NCBI GenBank assembly: GCA_025093555.1
Contig: JAIWNF010000060.1
Coordinates: 205,612 to 269,611 of the forward strand
Direction of reading: 5' to 3'
DNA: 64,000 nucleotides
DNA from: Circinella umbellata
Lineage: Eukaryota > Mucoromycota > Mucoromycetes > Mucorales > Lichtheimiaceae
Positions 1 through 13,100 of the stretch are shown here, piece by piece. A program made the translations under genes and the position numbers. The notes beneath the pieces were generated by a model. It ran no database searches. It was not told the origin of the DNA and worked only from the letters and a program-made list of their open reading frames with translations. The stretch's first letter is position 1, and each line of letters opens with the position of its first letter.

Positions 1-487
1 AATGAAAGCTGAAAGAAGAAACACAGTACTTGTGTATTTAACACTTTAGCGTAAAAAGATCATTTTTCCTTCTACTGGAATCTTTTGAATTATTTATAGA
101 TCTAGTCTTTATATGGATTTGTTTTGTTTTTTATGAAACATCACGTCAGAGACCTTATATGTCTACATAAACACCTATATAATCAAAGGACTTACATGTA
201 GGATTCACAGGATCCAGAAAAAATTCAAAAAGACCCTATCAATTAGTTCAAAAAGCTAAACCCCAAAGGTAACCTCATATTTTCTGAGACCAAAAAATAT
301 ATTCTTCTATATTCAACAAAGTTCAACGTTTAAACAATTATGTAATCATACGTATTTAAAAGCTTTATAATATTTACGGTTGTTTAAAATCTCATACATA
401 ATTTTTTTTTCTTTCCAATTTTTACATAGTGAAAATTACTACTTTGTTGATGTTTATGCTACTAAAATGTCAATGTAATTTCTAAAA
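1..487. other. Non-coding flank
   Basis: AT-rich DNA downstream of the peroxygenase gene. I see no supported reading frame. It should hold that gene's 3' untranslated region. Confidence 0.5.
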
Positions 488-1598
488 CTAGTCACTTTTG
501 TCTTCATCCTTGGGTAATGTCGCGTTACTTTGTTGTACCTCTTTAAAATTTTGCCACATTTGTTTTATCAGTTTTAATGTAGACGGTGGGTGTGGTTGCC
601 AGTTATCTGGGAGCTTTTCGTCAATAAAAAATGAACGTAGGTGATCTTCTTGAATGGCTGCATCTTGTCCAAGTATCTCCAACAAAGACGCACTCTCCAG
701 TACAATAGCTAACTATATATTTATAATATAATAGATTCACCATTATATACAGTATATATTATTGTTAGAACATAATACAACAAAATTGACAAATATATAT
801 ATATATATTACGTACTTGGTGATTTGTTCCCATTGAAAAAAGTGGATTATCACGAATCGATTCCAGCCAACATAGTTTACGATGATCATTCACATCGTTG
901 CTTGAAACAACTAGCATCTCCTGACTACCTTGATCTCTTGTATTTTCATTAAACCCATTTACATGATTCTTTTCCTCTTCTTTCCGTTTCTTCGCCAACC
1001 GAATCATTCGTTCAAATCGTTCCGGTATAAACCGGTTAGCATCAAAAGGTGGTACATTTGCATCATGTCGACTAAGGGAAACATCATGCTCAACTGCATT
1101 ATGAATTCCAAACTGGTTAAAATCAACCATTTTTAGAGGGCGTAAATAGGACATTACTGTATCGGATGGATGTTGTTGTTTAAATTTAGAAAAAGGTGCT
1201 TTACTGATAAAATGAGCAATGAAAGTGGGTACTCCCATGGTAACGACACTTTCAAAGAGTTGCTTTTGAGTAATGTTTCGTCCGTCTCGAGGTAAAAATC
1301 CATGGTTGGCCAATGTATTGAGAGCTGGACAAGGTCCTCGTAAATCAGTTGCACTAGGAGGTTCATAAGGATGTTCTTTTATTATTTTTAACCATTCTTC
1401 TTGATTTTTAGGTTGGAATTGAGAAGCATGTTGTTGGATACTGAACATTTGAAAGGTTACATAGATGGATAATCCAATAAGACCTAGCTTAGCCATGAGT
1501 TTAAATGATTTCTTGAATGAAGAAGGCTTTCTACCATTAGTAACAATCGTGTTAGTGGTAGACGATGATGATGGTAATGTACCGTATTTTTCATTCAT
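488..1598 (-). CDS. Membrane-anchored haem-thiolate peroxidase/peroxygenase (chloroperoxidase family)
   Basis: Two exons, 1598-816 and 712-488, joined in phase 0 across a 103 bp GTACGT...TAG intron, give about 335 residues. The haem-thiolate signature is clear: GPCPALN places the proximal cysteine at about residue 90, and NAVEHDVSLSRHD gives the Glu-His-Asp motif at about 170-172. Downstream NPLFSMGT and the post-intron FFIDEKLPDNW match the C-terminal half of short unspecific peroxygenases. Known members use hydrogen peroxide to oxygenate or halogenate organic substrates. Unlike the usual secreted forms, the N-terminus is a Ser/Thr-rich tail followed by a basic stretch and one hydrophobic segment (about 33-51), which suggests a type II membrane anchor. 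The start is the first ATG, upstream of that segment. Substrate cannot be inferred. Confidence 0.88.
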
Positions 1599-1778
1599 GT
1601 TCTTATTAGCGACAAGAAAGAAAGAAAGGGAGAGAAATTAAAGTTTCCAAAAAGCAAAAGAAAAAGAAAAAAGGGAAAAAAAAAGCAAAAAGATTTTATA
1701 TATTTCTAAATTTACATTTTACAATAAACAAAGTTTGATCATGCATCATTATTTATGTACTCTTTTTTTTATATATAT

Positions 1779-4700
1779 CTACGAACTAGCAGTATTAATA
1801 GTTTGTTTCTTCCATCCACATTCTTCATTAGGATCCATCACCATATCAATCAATGGGAAATAATGATTCACCATTTTGACTGAAAGCATCATAGGTACAT
1901 TATCAAAGCTGACACATCGTACACGAACATAAGTATTATCAGGAATATCTTTCACTGCTTGAATAAGATCATCCAATGTGACCACTTTAACTGCATTGAT
2001 ATGTGTCACCCAATTCGTAGGTACTAGTCCGTACATATAAGCAGGTGAACCTTTGGATCTTGCAGAGATATAAATTTTAGAAGGTAATGATTTACTTTGT
2101 TGTAAAACAGCCTTGTGAGGTTCTTGCAAAACAGCGCCACCCCAAAATACGACTCGATTGGTACCGGCACCAGAAATGGGGGTTGTCTTGACTTTCACTG
2201 TCATTTCTTTCTTTTGCCGTAAGATGGTCATTTCCAATTCTTCTGCTTCGTATTGTACATCCAGTTCATACATGCGGGTAATGACTTTACCATTCACAGC
2301 CAAAATCAAATCTAATTCTTTGAGAACATCACGACTTTCACTACATGCTTCTGTTCGTCGAATCATAAATACTTGATGTTTGGCATGGTTGGCATCTTGT
2401 ACTTTACGAATCCATTCATCTGACATACCCATAGCAGAAGCTTGAGCCATTTGAACAGGCATTAATTCAATATCAAGACTTCGCAAATTGACTGGTTCAT
2501 CACGTTGTAAACGTTCCAAGACAGGCAATAGTGTTGAAATATGTAAACCAAGATGATATTCATTATCATGGCCATTCATATTACGTTCACCCAAATAACT
2601 TAACCATAAACCTTGTACTTTCCCATCTTCAGAAGCAAGTAAACCAGATGAACATTGGAGTGCTAAAGGTGTATCTAAAGTGATACCATCTTGATTGATA
2701 CCTCTGAATCGTGGAGTCTAGAATAAATCATTTAGTTTTTTTTTTGTTTGCTTTTTTTGAGTAAAAAAACAAAAAGTACATTGTTACACAACTTACGCCG
2801 TTATGCGGAATGGTCACACAAGTAATATCAGTGACAACTGTATTGAGACAAACAGGCCGTTGATTATGATTATGAGCTACTAAAGTTACACGATGACCTT
2901 GTTCAAGAGTTTTATCACTGAGAGGTGCACTTAAAACATTAGTATCACCAATAAGTTTGGGATCATACTTGACAATAGCATAATTATGAGTTGGATGAAG
3001 ATACTAAAAGAAAATGAAACGAAATTAAAGTTGTAAGTAAATAAAACAAATAAGCACGATATCATCCATAGAATCTACTATTTTTTTGAAATTTCCACAA
3101 TGAACTATTCCCCCCCCCACTTACAATCACTTTGCCAGGAATAACCAATGAATCAGCTACAGTAATAGTTAAATCACCCATAGCAGTAGGAACAATACTA
3201 CGTGCAACTACAACAAATCCACGTTCCTTATCAATAATAACACCTGCACCTAATTTACGATTACGTGGGAAACCATCCAAACGACATGGCATATAATAGC
3301 TCACTTTAACAAGACAACGAATCAATTCTTTAGATGCTCCCAAACTATCATCTAATTCAATGAATCGTTTTGTAGATGGTTCAATAGGACGAGGTGGAAT
3401 AGGTTTACCAAAATCTGTATAATCCCAAAGACCTGTCTTATCATTTCGTACAGCTAATCGGAAACCAGACCAATGTCGATCCACTTGAACAACAGAAACA
3501 AGAATTGTATGTGTGTCAGCAATAGAATAATATACAATAGGGACTCGAGCACGATCAGGGATAGTCTTCATGACTTCAATAAATGTATCCAAGTTAGGAG
3601 TATCTTTGTCATCCACTGATTTAACAATCCAACCATTATCAGGACCATCCAATCGGAACACTATTAAAGAATAAGTTTTTAATGGGTTTTTGTTTTTCTT
3701 ATATCATTTCCCCAAAAATAAATATTGATAAAATAAAAAAAAAAAAACTTACTGCCAGATGGTTCGGAAACATAAACACCACGACAAGGGACACAATAAG
3801 CTCGTGCTAATTGATACGACACTTCGTTCAATTTCGAACCACCAACTTCGACATATCGATCTGGTGTACTGAAAATGAGTTAGTATATATAAATTAATAA
3901 GTAAAAATTTGATATTTTCAATATATAATCGGACACACGAACTTACATAGCATGAAGATCGCCCACTTGAACAGTTAATTCCAATGTTTTACCACCACGT
4001 TCAAGAACAACATCAATATCTTTACCCACATTCGAATCCAACATTGCTTCCAATGGAACAAATCGTGTAATATATTGACCATTCATTGTCAATAAAATAT
4101 CACCTTCTTCCATTTTACCATGTGCAGGTCCCTCAGGTAGAACTGTTTCCACAACAAGCATACCGATTTCATCTTTATTTTCCTTTCGTAACTTTTCCTC
4201 TGTTTCTGCCTTTAATCCCAAACGACGTACTTCATCAAATGGTCGATATCTATTATTATATTATATTTTAACCCATCCGATCACCAAAAAATATCAGTTA
4301 ATACTAACTCCCCCAATCTAATATTTAAAAATATATTTGATTGAAATAATCCTCCAACTTACACAAATTGGGTTTGAATATCACCTCGAGGAACAGGTTC
4401 ACCACGTTGAACATATTGAAGTGCACGTTTAATTCTATCCAATGGTAAAAAGAAATCGGTAGCAGCTTTGGTATGACCACCCGCTTGTAAAGCAACAGCA
4501 TTACCATCAATATCAATTACAGGAGATCCAGAACTTCCACCACTTGTACTTGAAGCTGCTTGTCTAAAATATAATATCATTCAGAAAGAGAAAGAAAGTA
4601 CCCACTTAAAACTTAATAAAACAAATCCATTTTTTTTTTTGCGATTTCTTTCTTCGGTCATTCTTATCTCTCCAACTTACAAGTAAAATGTATTAAAATC

Positions 4701-5459
4701 ATTATATGTCAAATCACCATAATCAGGAGTATTACGATCCAAACGTGAAATAGAACCTGCCAAGATACTCAACTTTTCACCAGCATCGTTACTATATAAT
4801 ACATATTGGTTCAATATAATAGAGATAAAAATATTTATAATTTGAATCACGCGTTGTTTCCTCCCCCTCATTTCATAAATATTATGTCATTTACCCAACA
4901 ACACGTATATCTAAGCCAACTTTGGCTAACTCAGGGCGTAGTTCTACTTGAGTTACAGGCATATACTTGATTTTGCTTGGATCGAATCTATAAACGTGAT
5001 TATGTTAAGGATTTTTTGGTTAGTGTTTTTTAGAAGAAAGAAAAATATAATCTAGTGCCATTTTTTTTCTTCTCTTATTAGAAAAAATGCTAAGATAACA
5101 TCATATAAAATAAAATAAAACAATAGAGTCATCCTTTTGCGCAGCTTCGGTTGTAAAAAAAAAAACCACATACTTTAAGAAACCAAAGTCATGAACGGGA
5201 TCGCGATAGATTGGATAAACATCAACTTCTTCATGATCATGACAAACGGCTTCACCAACAAATGGACCAGCACAAGCAACGTGACGATTCGTGAGAATAA
5301 TGCCATTCTTTGCATCCACAATGAATCCCGATGCTTCCGAAGTTTCCGGGCCTATAATAATAATAATAAGAATAATAATAATTTTTTTTATTGTTATATA
5401 GTTAATAAAAATAATATGATACATATGTATATACTGTCTCACCCGTTCCCTCCTATCCC

Positions 5460-5496
<37 letters not shown>

Positions 5497-5834
5497 AGAG
5501 CAAGCTAATATTTACCTTCCGTGTCAAAAGCAGCCACTTGACTGAATCGGATCGAAACGATCGCTTTGACAACCTTTTCGATCGTTGATTGCCATTTTGT
5601 AGGTTTTAAGGGAGCAATATCACTAGCGGGTTGTTCGTCAAGAAGCATATTATCTTCTTCTTTTATACCATCACGATGTTCATTTTCTGTCGTTTGTTCT
5701 TCAAAAGAACTATTACCGTTATAATCTTCTCTTTTACGTCTTTTGGCAGGATGTTGGTTAGGTGCAGGTGAATCACCACCTTCAAAGTTTCTTTCTTTAG
5801 GTAAAAGAGGTTGATTACCTTGTTGTGGAATCAT
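1779..5834 (-). CDS. NMA111: Nuclear HtrA-type serine protease Nma111
   Basis: Ten exons: 5834-5516, 5351-5174, 4987-4895, 4791-4681, 4563-4363, 4249-3947, 3868-3753, 3660-3125, 3003-2797 and 2717-1779. All phases agree and give 1000 residues, close to the roughly 1000 usual for fungal Nma111. The trypsin-like triad is intact: His in TNRHVA (about 130), Asp in PVHDFGF (about 161) and Ser in GGSSGSPV (about 245). PDZ-like segments follow (for example [10 protein letters not shown]), then a degenerate second protease/PDZ half typical of the family. The N-terminus is acidic with a basic cluster (AKRRKRE, about 30-36) that fits a nuclear localisation signal. In yeast the protein cleaves the inhibitor-of-apoptosis Bir1 and promotes cell death. 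No broken exon was found. Confidence 0.95.
5463..5491. repeat. (AT)n microsatellite
   Basis: About 29 bp of uninterrupted AT dinucleotide inside the first intron of NMA111. A shorter copy lies at 791-808 in the peroxygenase intron. Confidence 0.9.
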
Positions 5835-7084
5835 TTAATTATTTTTTTTAATAGTCGAAATAATAATAATAATATAAAAAGGGAATGTATATAATATAAA
5901 GATAGTGTTATGTGTTTATTTAATAGATCAGAATAAAAGAAAGAGAGATCTTTTTATTTTTTTTTGACAATGCTAATAAAAAAAAAAAAAGAAAAGAACT
6001 GCGACACGTTTCTTTGAACTTAAAATTTATACCGAAAATGTAAGAGTTTCTTTTTAATTACTACGCAAATGTATATCAATTATTTATATTGGTTATTAAA
6101 CAATAAAAAGTATCATAAGCCTTTTAATCAATTACTTTTATATTTTATTCATAGTATTATTGTCAATGTTTAAATAATAGCATGTATACAAGAGGTTTCA
6201 AAAAGTATAGTAGGTTATATAATATATATATAGTTAATAGTTGTACTTAGCAATATGGATCAAATATGATTGATTCGTCGTATAAATGCGTGGTATGTAT
6301 ATTCTACTTTGTACGTAAAAAAACGAGAAAGATAATTGTGTATCCATCTCTTCTCGCTGATAGAACAAAAAACAGCCTTTTTTCTAATTATTCTTCGACA
6401 CCGATCGTAGTTTACTGGCAGCATTGTAAAATCATAAAGCATACGCGTTTTAAAGCGTTTCACATTATATTATCTTATACAGGCGGAATTTCAAGTGGCT
6501 TACTTGACTTTGAACCAAATACTTTATAGTCAGGATTATGAAAATTAATCTGAAGTCGTCATTTAGTTTGACATATTTTTATTCACTCATATTTTGATAT
6601 GATCATGAAGGATTCATTGTAATACATAATAGTATATTAGAAGTTTAAGGAAGATATGCTCATCGTGGATATCTTTAACAGTATTATTTGTTCGTTCGTT
6701 GACTGATGTAAATATGTCCCAGGTATGAGATGGGGTATGTTCACTTAAACATTTCTGATGGATACCTTTATTGTATCCACCTTGAAGCTGGCTTTTTCTT
6801 TATATCAAAGTTGATATTTTATATTCATACATATTAATTTTTACAATACCAAGAAGAACGTGGATTTTTTATCAATAAATGTAATAACTTTTTTTTATTT
6901 GGTTGTAATGAGGTAAGGTACATAATAAAAAGAATATAGGAAAAAGTAAAGTCTTACTGATAAGTAAACAATTACGTACAAGTTGATAAATCAGTTGGTG
7001 ATTATTTAAAAACATCACTTTGATGGATGGTGTCCTGTAGTGTTCCTTCTTTTTCTATTTCTTGTCTTATCCAAAATGAAACTG
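5835..7084. other. Non-coding upstream of NMA111
   Basis: Poly-A/T tracts directly upstream of the NMA111 start, then AT-rich sequence. Short open stretches on both strands around 6260-6530 have no recognisable motif or splice logic. No gene is supported. Confidence 0.5.
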
Positions 7085-8780
7085 GCAGCGGTTCCTAATA
7101 ATGAATCCCACTGCCAAGATTCATTAATGTTATTGTTGCGCCAGGGAATACTGTGCAACAAGAACTTCCTTCAACTGACTTAAATTTGCGACATAGCCCG
7201 ATAATTCTGAAATAGACATTGGACATTCTACTATGAGTGATTCCGTCATGGTATAAAGTCCATCTGCTTTCAATTGTATTATATAATAGATGATATGGGG
7301 AGCTACAATATATAACAAAACACATTCAAGTGTAAATACTTGTTCTTTTTTCTATTTTATTGATAACTTTACCTACAGCATGTATGCTTAAATTTCCTTA
7401 TAACATGTTTGGTCGATTATGGTTTAGCCAAACATTCCAAGTCGAACAAGGCTCCAGTTGACCAAACAGTGGTTACATGCTGTTGTAAGAGGTTTGGCCT
7501 CCCCGTACCCGATGTTAACACCATTATCTGCTTCATGGATAAATGATGTTATAATACAATCAGGATTTCCATTAAACGTAGGTGCATGTGATACTGATTT
7601 GTCCGCTACTTCTATAAGCATAAAATCCAACCGAATGTTTAACATGATTGTCAAAAAGTGGTTGAATCATAGGCAATAAATATCTCGTGAATTATGTAGT
7701 TTCAGAAATAGATTCATATGTAGGATTCATCGGAAGTATTTGAATTACCTGCGGCACAGATATCACCAGCTATCTGAGACCTTGAATGCATGTTTGAGTG
7801 CATGTTTGGCGTTATTTCTTGACATCCATACAACTCCTCGCATTCGGCACACAATTTGCTTCAAGGGCAAATAGCCACATGCTAACTTATTGGGAGTTAT
7901 TGATGGCCCCACCCAAACGTTTATTTGGATGCACAAACTTGTAGGTAGTTGAGGTGGAAGACGATTCATGAGAAGAATCGATGACAATGCAAACACCCAC
8001 GTTCTCCATTCCATATCTTTCATGAAAGCGACTTTTGTGGTGTTCGGTAAAATAATTCCGAAACGTCGGTGTCATTCACAAATAATCTATCGACACCTGG
8101 TCGCTTTAAAGTTATTAAAAGCCCTTTTTCTGATTGTTGCAATGTATCTGGCAATGATGATAATCGTGTCTCTGGGGTGGAAGAAGGCACAAAAGGTGGT
8201 GTAGCCACACAATTATCATCAATACTGGGTTCAGTACCGCTTTCAGATAACGTAGGTGCTTTTTTGGCACTACGAGAAACATTTTCAACTTCATGCTAAA
8301 ACAAATAATAACATAAGTATTTATTGTATAACATGCTCATTTCTTTTATCCAAATGACTGCCTTCTCATCCCTCCGATCTTCAACGTTTTGATGGTTATT
8401 TGTAGAAATGTTTTCAGAACTTTCACCTATCCTTTCTTCTCCAATATCTTGTATTCTTCGTGCTAACATGTTGCTACTCGTAATTCTTATTCCTGAATTA
8501 AGGTTGTCCTCGCTCCTCTTTTCTCTCCATTCAAGTTCTTTCCACTTATATAGGGCTACGAACTGTTCCTTGAGGATTTTTTCTTCAGACCAACTTAGGA
8601 CCAAGGCCCATAGTCAAAACTTTCAAAACAATCTTCTAAACGATTGTTGTAGGTTTCAACAGATTGCAAACCTTTTATTTGTGATTTTGATCTTGTCAAA
8701 GGCGTTTCTAGCAGTGGTGCAACAAGTGAGTGTGCAAAAAAATGGGGTTTAACTGAAAATAGACAAGCTGCTAATTTCAA
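7085..8780 (-). pseudogene. Degenerate multi-exon gene with a PD-(D/E)XK-like motif
   Basis: Read on the minus strand, coding pieces follow each other in shifting frames. First comes a segment ending in FESFDYGPWS (8780-8595). A one-base shift leads into SWSEEKILKEQF (8604 onward). An apparent intron near 8300 follows, then a Ser/Pro-rich linker. A further frameshift near 8070 gives FRNYFTEHHKSRFHERYG. Next are several stops, then a piece with NPDCIIT ... IGYGEAK ... LVRLGMF (about 7560-7425), a spliced tail with LKADGLYTMTE and MSISELSGY, and a stop near 7130. PD, a 13-20 residue gap and GEAK is the classic layout of PD-(D/E)XK nucleases. It resembles a multi-copy mucoralean family as I remember it, but I cannot name it. 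At least two frameshifts and several stops make this copy dead. Confidence 0.6.
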
Positions 8781-9069
8781 TTCATTTCGTATATTTCATA
8801 GAATCTTGTATCCGGGGATGATTATTTTTTTTTTATCACCTCTTCTGTCTGACTTTTGTTCAGAAGCATAGAAAACATAGTAAAATTTTTGAGCTTAAGA
8901 AATCACCAATTTATATATAAGCCTGACTATACTATCCCCACTCTAGTTAATGCATTTTTTATTAGTAGGTTTTTCGCTTCTTTTTTTTTTCCCTTCTATA
9001 TAATAATAACTTTTCATTTTTTTTTCCATCGACAATCAAATATATGTATTTTTAGTTTTATATTTGACG
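8781..9069. promoter_or_regulatory. Probable promoter of the histone deacetylase gene
   Basis: Non-coding, T-rich with pyrimidine tracts close to the deacetylase ATG at 9070. A TATA-like tatataag lies at about 8911. No specific binding site is assigned. Confidence 0.4.
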
Positions 9070-12000
9070 ATGGAAAACAATTCGTCACGTCAAGGACCAA
9101 TAATCAATGATAACAATACCCTTGTACCTAACTCATCAAAAAGGCCACGTCAAAATTATGAACAAGTGCGACAACCTATTGTTTTAGTTAAGAGAACTGG
9201 TGTCATGATTAGTACTAGTACTAATAGTGATGCTTCTTCCTCTTCTTCTGCTACCACTACTACTTCAAAAACAACAACAACAGCAACACCAAGATTACAT
9301 GATGTTAATAACAGTAGTTATAATACAATTAGTAGTAGTACCAGTAATCAAATCAGTGACCAGACTACAACTACAAGACGATCGCCAACACCTCCTATTC
9401 ATATAGAAAAACTTGAAATACGTCCACGGAAAATTCGAAAGACGAATTCGTTACAATCAAAATCTTCACAGCAATCGCAAGAATCGACCTCATTGACGTC
9501 AACGTCTACTTCACCCCCTTCACCAACGCCACTACTTTGTCAAGTACCCAATGTAATTGATTTGACGTTGGATGATTCAGATAATGACGTTTCACCACAA
9601 CCTAAAGCATCCTCATCGTCTAGTTCACAAATAACTTCGTCTTTACAAAAACCATCCAAAAAACGACTGGAAAAGGAACCAGTATTGAATAAAAAAATGA
9701 TCGATAATAGTAAGAAGAAAAAGAGATCTATTGCAAAAAAACCATTTAATTTCTTAGGTTTAGATAGTAGTGATACAGATAGTAGTAATGATGACAGTGA
9801 TGATCAACCTTTGAATGAAACACCAGCGCCAAAACAACACGATTCACTCACTAGTATTGATAACAATAATGATAGCAGTAGCGACAACAACGATGATGAC
9901 GAGGATGATGATGGCAACAATGACGTTAATAACAAACAAAAACAAAAACAATCATTATATATGGCGTTTAGTGAAGAAGATGAATTGGATGAAGATGATG
10001 ATGACGAGGATTATCGAGATAAACCAATGTCTTCGATGCTATCTAACAATACCATGGATCGTGAACGACTGTTGTCATTACCATCGATTGATGAGGAAGT
10101 AAATGAAGATACATACGTGGATAAAAGAGATGGTCAAATGGAGAGTCTTCGAATGAAATCTACTGGATATAAGAATACTCCTGATAATAATTCCGAACTT
10201 GACCAATTGATTGACGGTGAAGAAGATGAAGAACAAATACAATTAGAAAAGGACCGAGAGAAACAATCTCTACAGGACCTACATGACGAAGACGAATATA
10301 ACGAAGTAGAAGAAAAAAAGAATCACAAAATTAATACCAAAAAGGACGATGAAGAGCCGTTGTCCGAATTACAAATAGAAAATAATACTGACCATAATAT
10401 CAATGAAAATCATCCACCTGCATTACAAGAAGAAAGCAATGATGTTATTGCCAAAAAAACTAATAACGATACTATCACTACTACCAACACTGATTCTAAT
10501 ACTGCTAGTATCCCAAAATCACGCGAACAAAATGAACTTGATAGTTACAATGGTAGTGATGATGAGAATATAGATAACTATATCATTATTGATTCACCAC
10601 CTATTACAAGCAAGCAATCAGATCCAACCAATGAAAGCATGACAACAATTACCTCAACATCAGCATTAACGCCATTAGCTTCATCCTCACCTATTGAGAT
10701 GGAAAGGGATATACAATCATATAACAACAGTCAAAAAGATCCAGATTCAACCTTCTCTTCATTACCATCATCCAGTTTATCCACTCAATCTACCATCGCA
10801 GAAGAAGGTCGAGATCAACATGAAGAAAGACCAGGACCTAGTTCCAATAATGATAAAGGTGATCATGGCCATGACAATGATGATGATGATGATGACGACG
10901 ACGAGGAATTTTATTCTGCATCACCACAAGAACAGCAATCTGGAGTGGCAGCAAGTGAAGATGATGAAAATGAAGAGTATGTTACAGCACAAGGCGATCA
11001 ATCTAGCACTATGGATGGAATAGAAACTGATACTGATTATCAACGATTATCCCGACATGGTCTCAAAACTGGATATGTTTATGATGTAATCATGTCATTT
11101 CATGCACAATTAGCAGAAGATGATGAACCTCATCCAGAAGATCCAAGACGAATTTACAGTATTTATAAATGTATGTTGGATAATGGTTTATTGAATGATT
11201 GTGTCAGATTACCTATTCGTCAAGCTACCAAAAATGAAATTCTTTCTATTCATGACGCACGTTATTATAATACTCTGATAAAAACAAAAGGTATATAAAA
11301 CAACAAACATAGGGGGGGAAGATGAAAAGAAATGTAATAAATACACTCTAATATATTATTGGATTGGGTTGGGTGCGTGGGGGTGGGTGGGGAAATTACT
11401 ACTTATTTTTAATTAGATATGTCACGTGAGGAATTAGAAAAGGAAGCAGAACGATATAACTCAATTTATCTGAATGCACATTCACATGAATCAACATTAT
11501 ATTCTGCTGGAGGTGTTATCGAAGCTTGTTCTGCAGTAGTAACAGATAAAGTCCGAAATGCGTTTGCAATTGTACGACCACCAGGCCATCATGCTGAATA
11601 TGACCGTGCCATGGGATTCTGTCTATTAAATAATGTTGCTATTGCTACACGTTATTGCAAGGATCATTTTCCATTTGTGAAACGAATCATGATTCTCGAT
11701 TGGTAACTTTTTTATTTTATTTTCTATTTATTATTTAAAATCGTTCTTGTTTTATTCATATAATTTTTTTTATATTTGTTTTTAGGGATATACACTTTGG
11801 TAATGACAACAAAATGAATAAAAATATTAATTACGAAAAAACTCACTACGATTCTTACGCCCATAATATTGGTGAACTACTATCAGGAAACGGAACACAA
11901 CAATTAACTTGTCGTGATAAAGATATTTTATACATGTCTTTACATCGATATGAAGGAGGCACTTTTTATCCACAAGATAATCATGGCACTGCTTCCTATT

Positions 12001-12691
12001 GTGGTCGAGGAAATGGTAAAGGAAGGTGAGTTTCAAATAAAATCACAAGTTTTTTAGTTTTAGTTTGCTGTTTGATATGATCATTATTACTAATAGTTAT
12101 AATTATATAGTACTGTAAATATTCCATGGCCTAACAATGGTATGACCGATGGTGATTACTTGTATGCATTTGAACAAGTTGTAATGCCTATTGCTCGAGA
12201 ATTTGGACCTTCTCTTGTTATAGGTAAATTATAAAAGAAAAGACACGTATAATATAAAAATAATTGGGGAACTAACTAAACTATGAAAATGAAATGGAGT
12301 GTTACATGATATTATTATTATTTCAGTTGGTTATTTTTATATATATTAAGATATAACACATTTTTTTATCCGATTATTTAATAATTATATAGTATCCGCA
12401 GGTTTTGATGCTGCAGCAGGAGATCATATTGGTGAATGCTATGTTACTCCAGCTGGTTATGGACAAATGACACACATGCTGAAGACATTAGCCAATGGTC
12501 GAATAGTATTAGCACTAGAAGGTGGTTATAATTTGAACTCTATTGCAAAATCTGCCCACGCTTGTATGTCGGTCTTACTAGGAGAAGCACCCGAGATACC
12601 TGCCATACTTACACCAAGTCCTGAAGCTGTTGATACAATTCGTAAAGTCAAACGTATCCAATCGAAATATTGGGATTGTTTAAAATATTAA
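9070..12691 (+). CDS. HDA1: Class II histone deacetylase (Hda1/Clr3 type) with a long acidic N-terminal extension
   Basis: Six exons: 9070-11290, 11417-11702, 11786-11799, 11887-12025, 12111-12223 and 12393-12691, giving 1023 residues. The first roughly 650 residues are low-complexity Ser/Thr/Asp/Glu/Asn-rich with basic patches. The catalytic domain (about 660-1010) starts at HGLKTGYVYD and holds RPPGHHAEYDRAMGF, LDWDIHFGNGTQ, SLHRYEGGTFYP, VSAGFDAAAGD and LEGGYNLNSI. These supply the zinc ligands (Asp and His of DIH, Asp of GFD). The residue after the ligand His is Phe where class II enzymes usually have a second His. The GNG motif appears only if 11800-11886 is removed as an intron, which leaves a 14-nt exon. 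The ATG at 9070 is chosen because the upstream in-frame codon is TTG. It removes acetyl groups from histone tails in the nucleus. Confidence 0.93.
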
Positions 12692-13100
12692 ATGGATTTG
12701 ATAACAAACAATGAACAGTTTCAACCATGTAACTTTTCACAGTCAAAAAAAACACAGGAGAACTTTTTATTATTATTATGCACAAAAAAAAATTACGAAT
12801 TACAAATTACATACTAATTAATTGCATTTACTGTTTTTTTCCCTTTCTTTTTTTCAATTTTAAACATGTTCTTTTTATTATTCTATTCATTCATTATGTA
12901 AATTTTTAAATTGTATTTCCTGTAAAAAAGAAAGCAGAAAAAAAAAACAATCGCTAACTATAATTATACACGCAAAATGTGTTATATAGCAACGTATGGT
13001 TGTTATTATCTTTACTATTTAATCAAATATTATTATTATAGTATGAAAATAAGAAGGGTGCAGATAAGACTTAACATTCTCGAAGAAAAACGATAAACAA
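12692..13100. other. Convergent intergenic gap
   Basis: AT-rich 409 bp between the 3' ends of the deacetylase (+) and the first glycosyltransferase (-). It must hold both 3' ends. Nothing else was seen. Confidence 0.6.
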
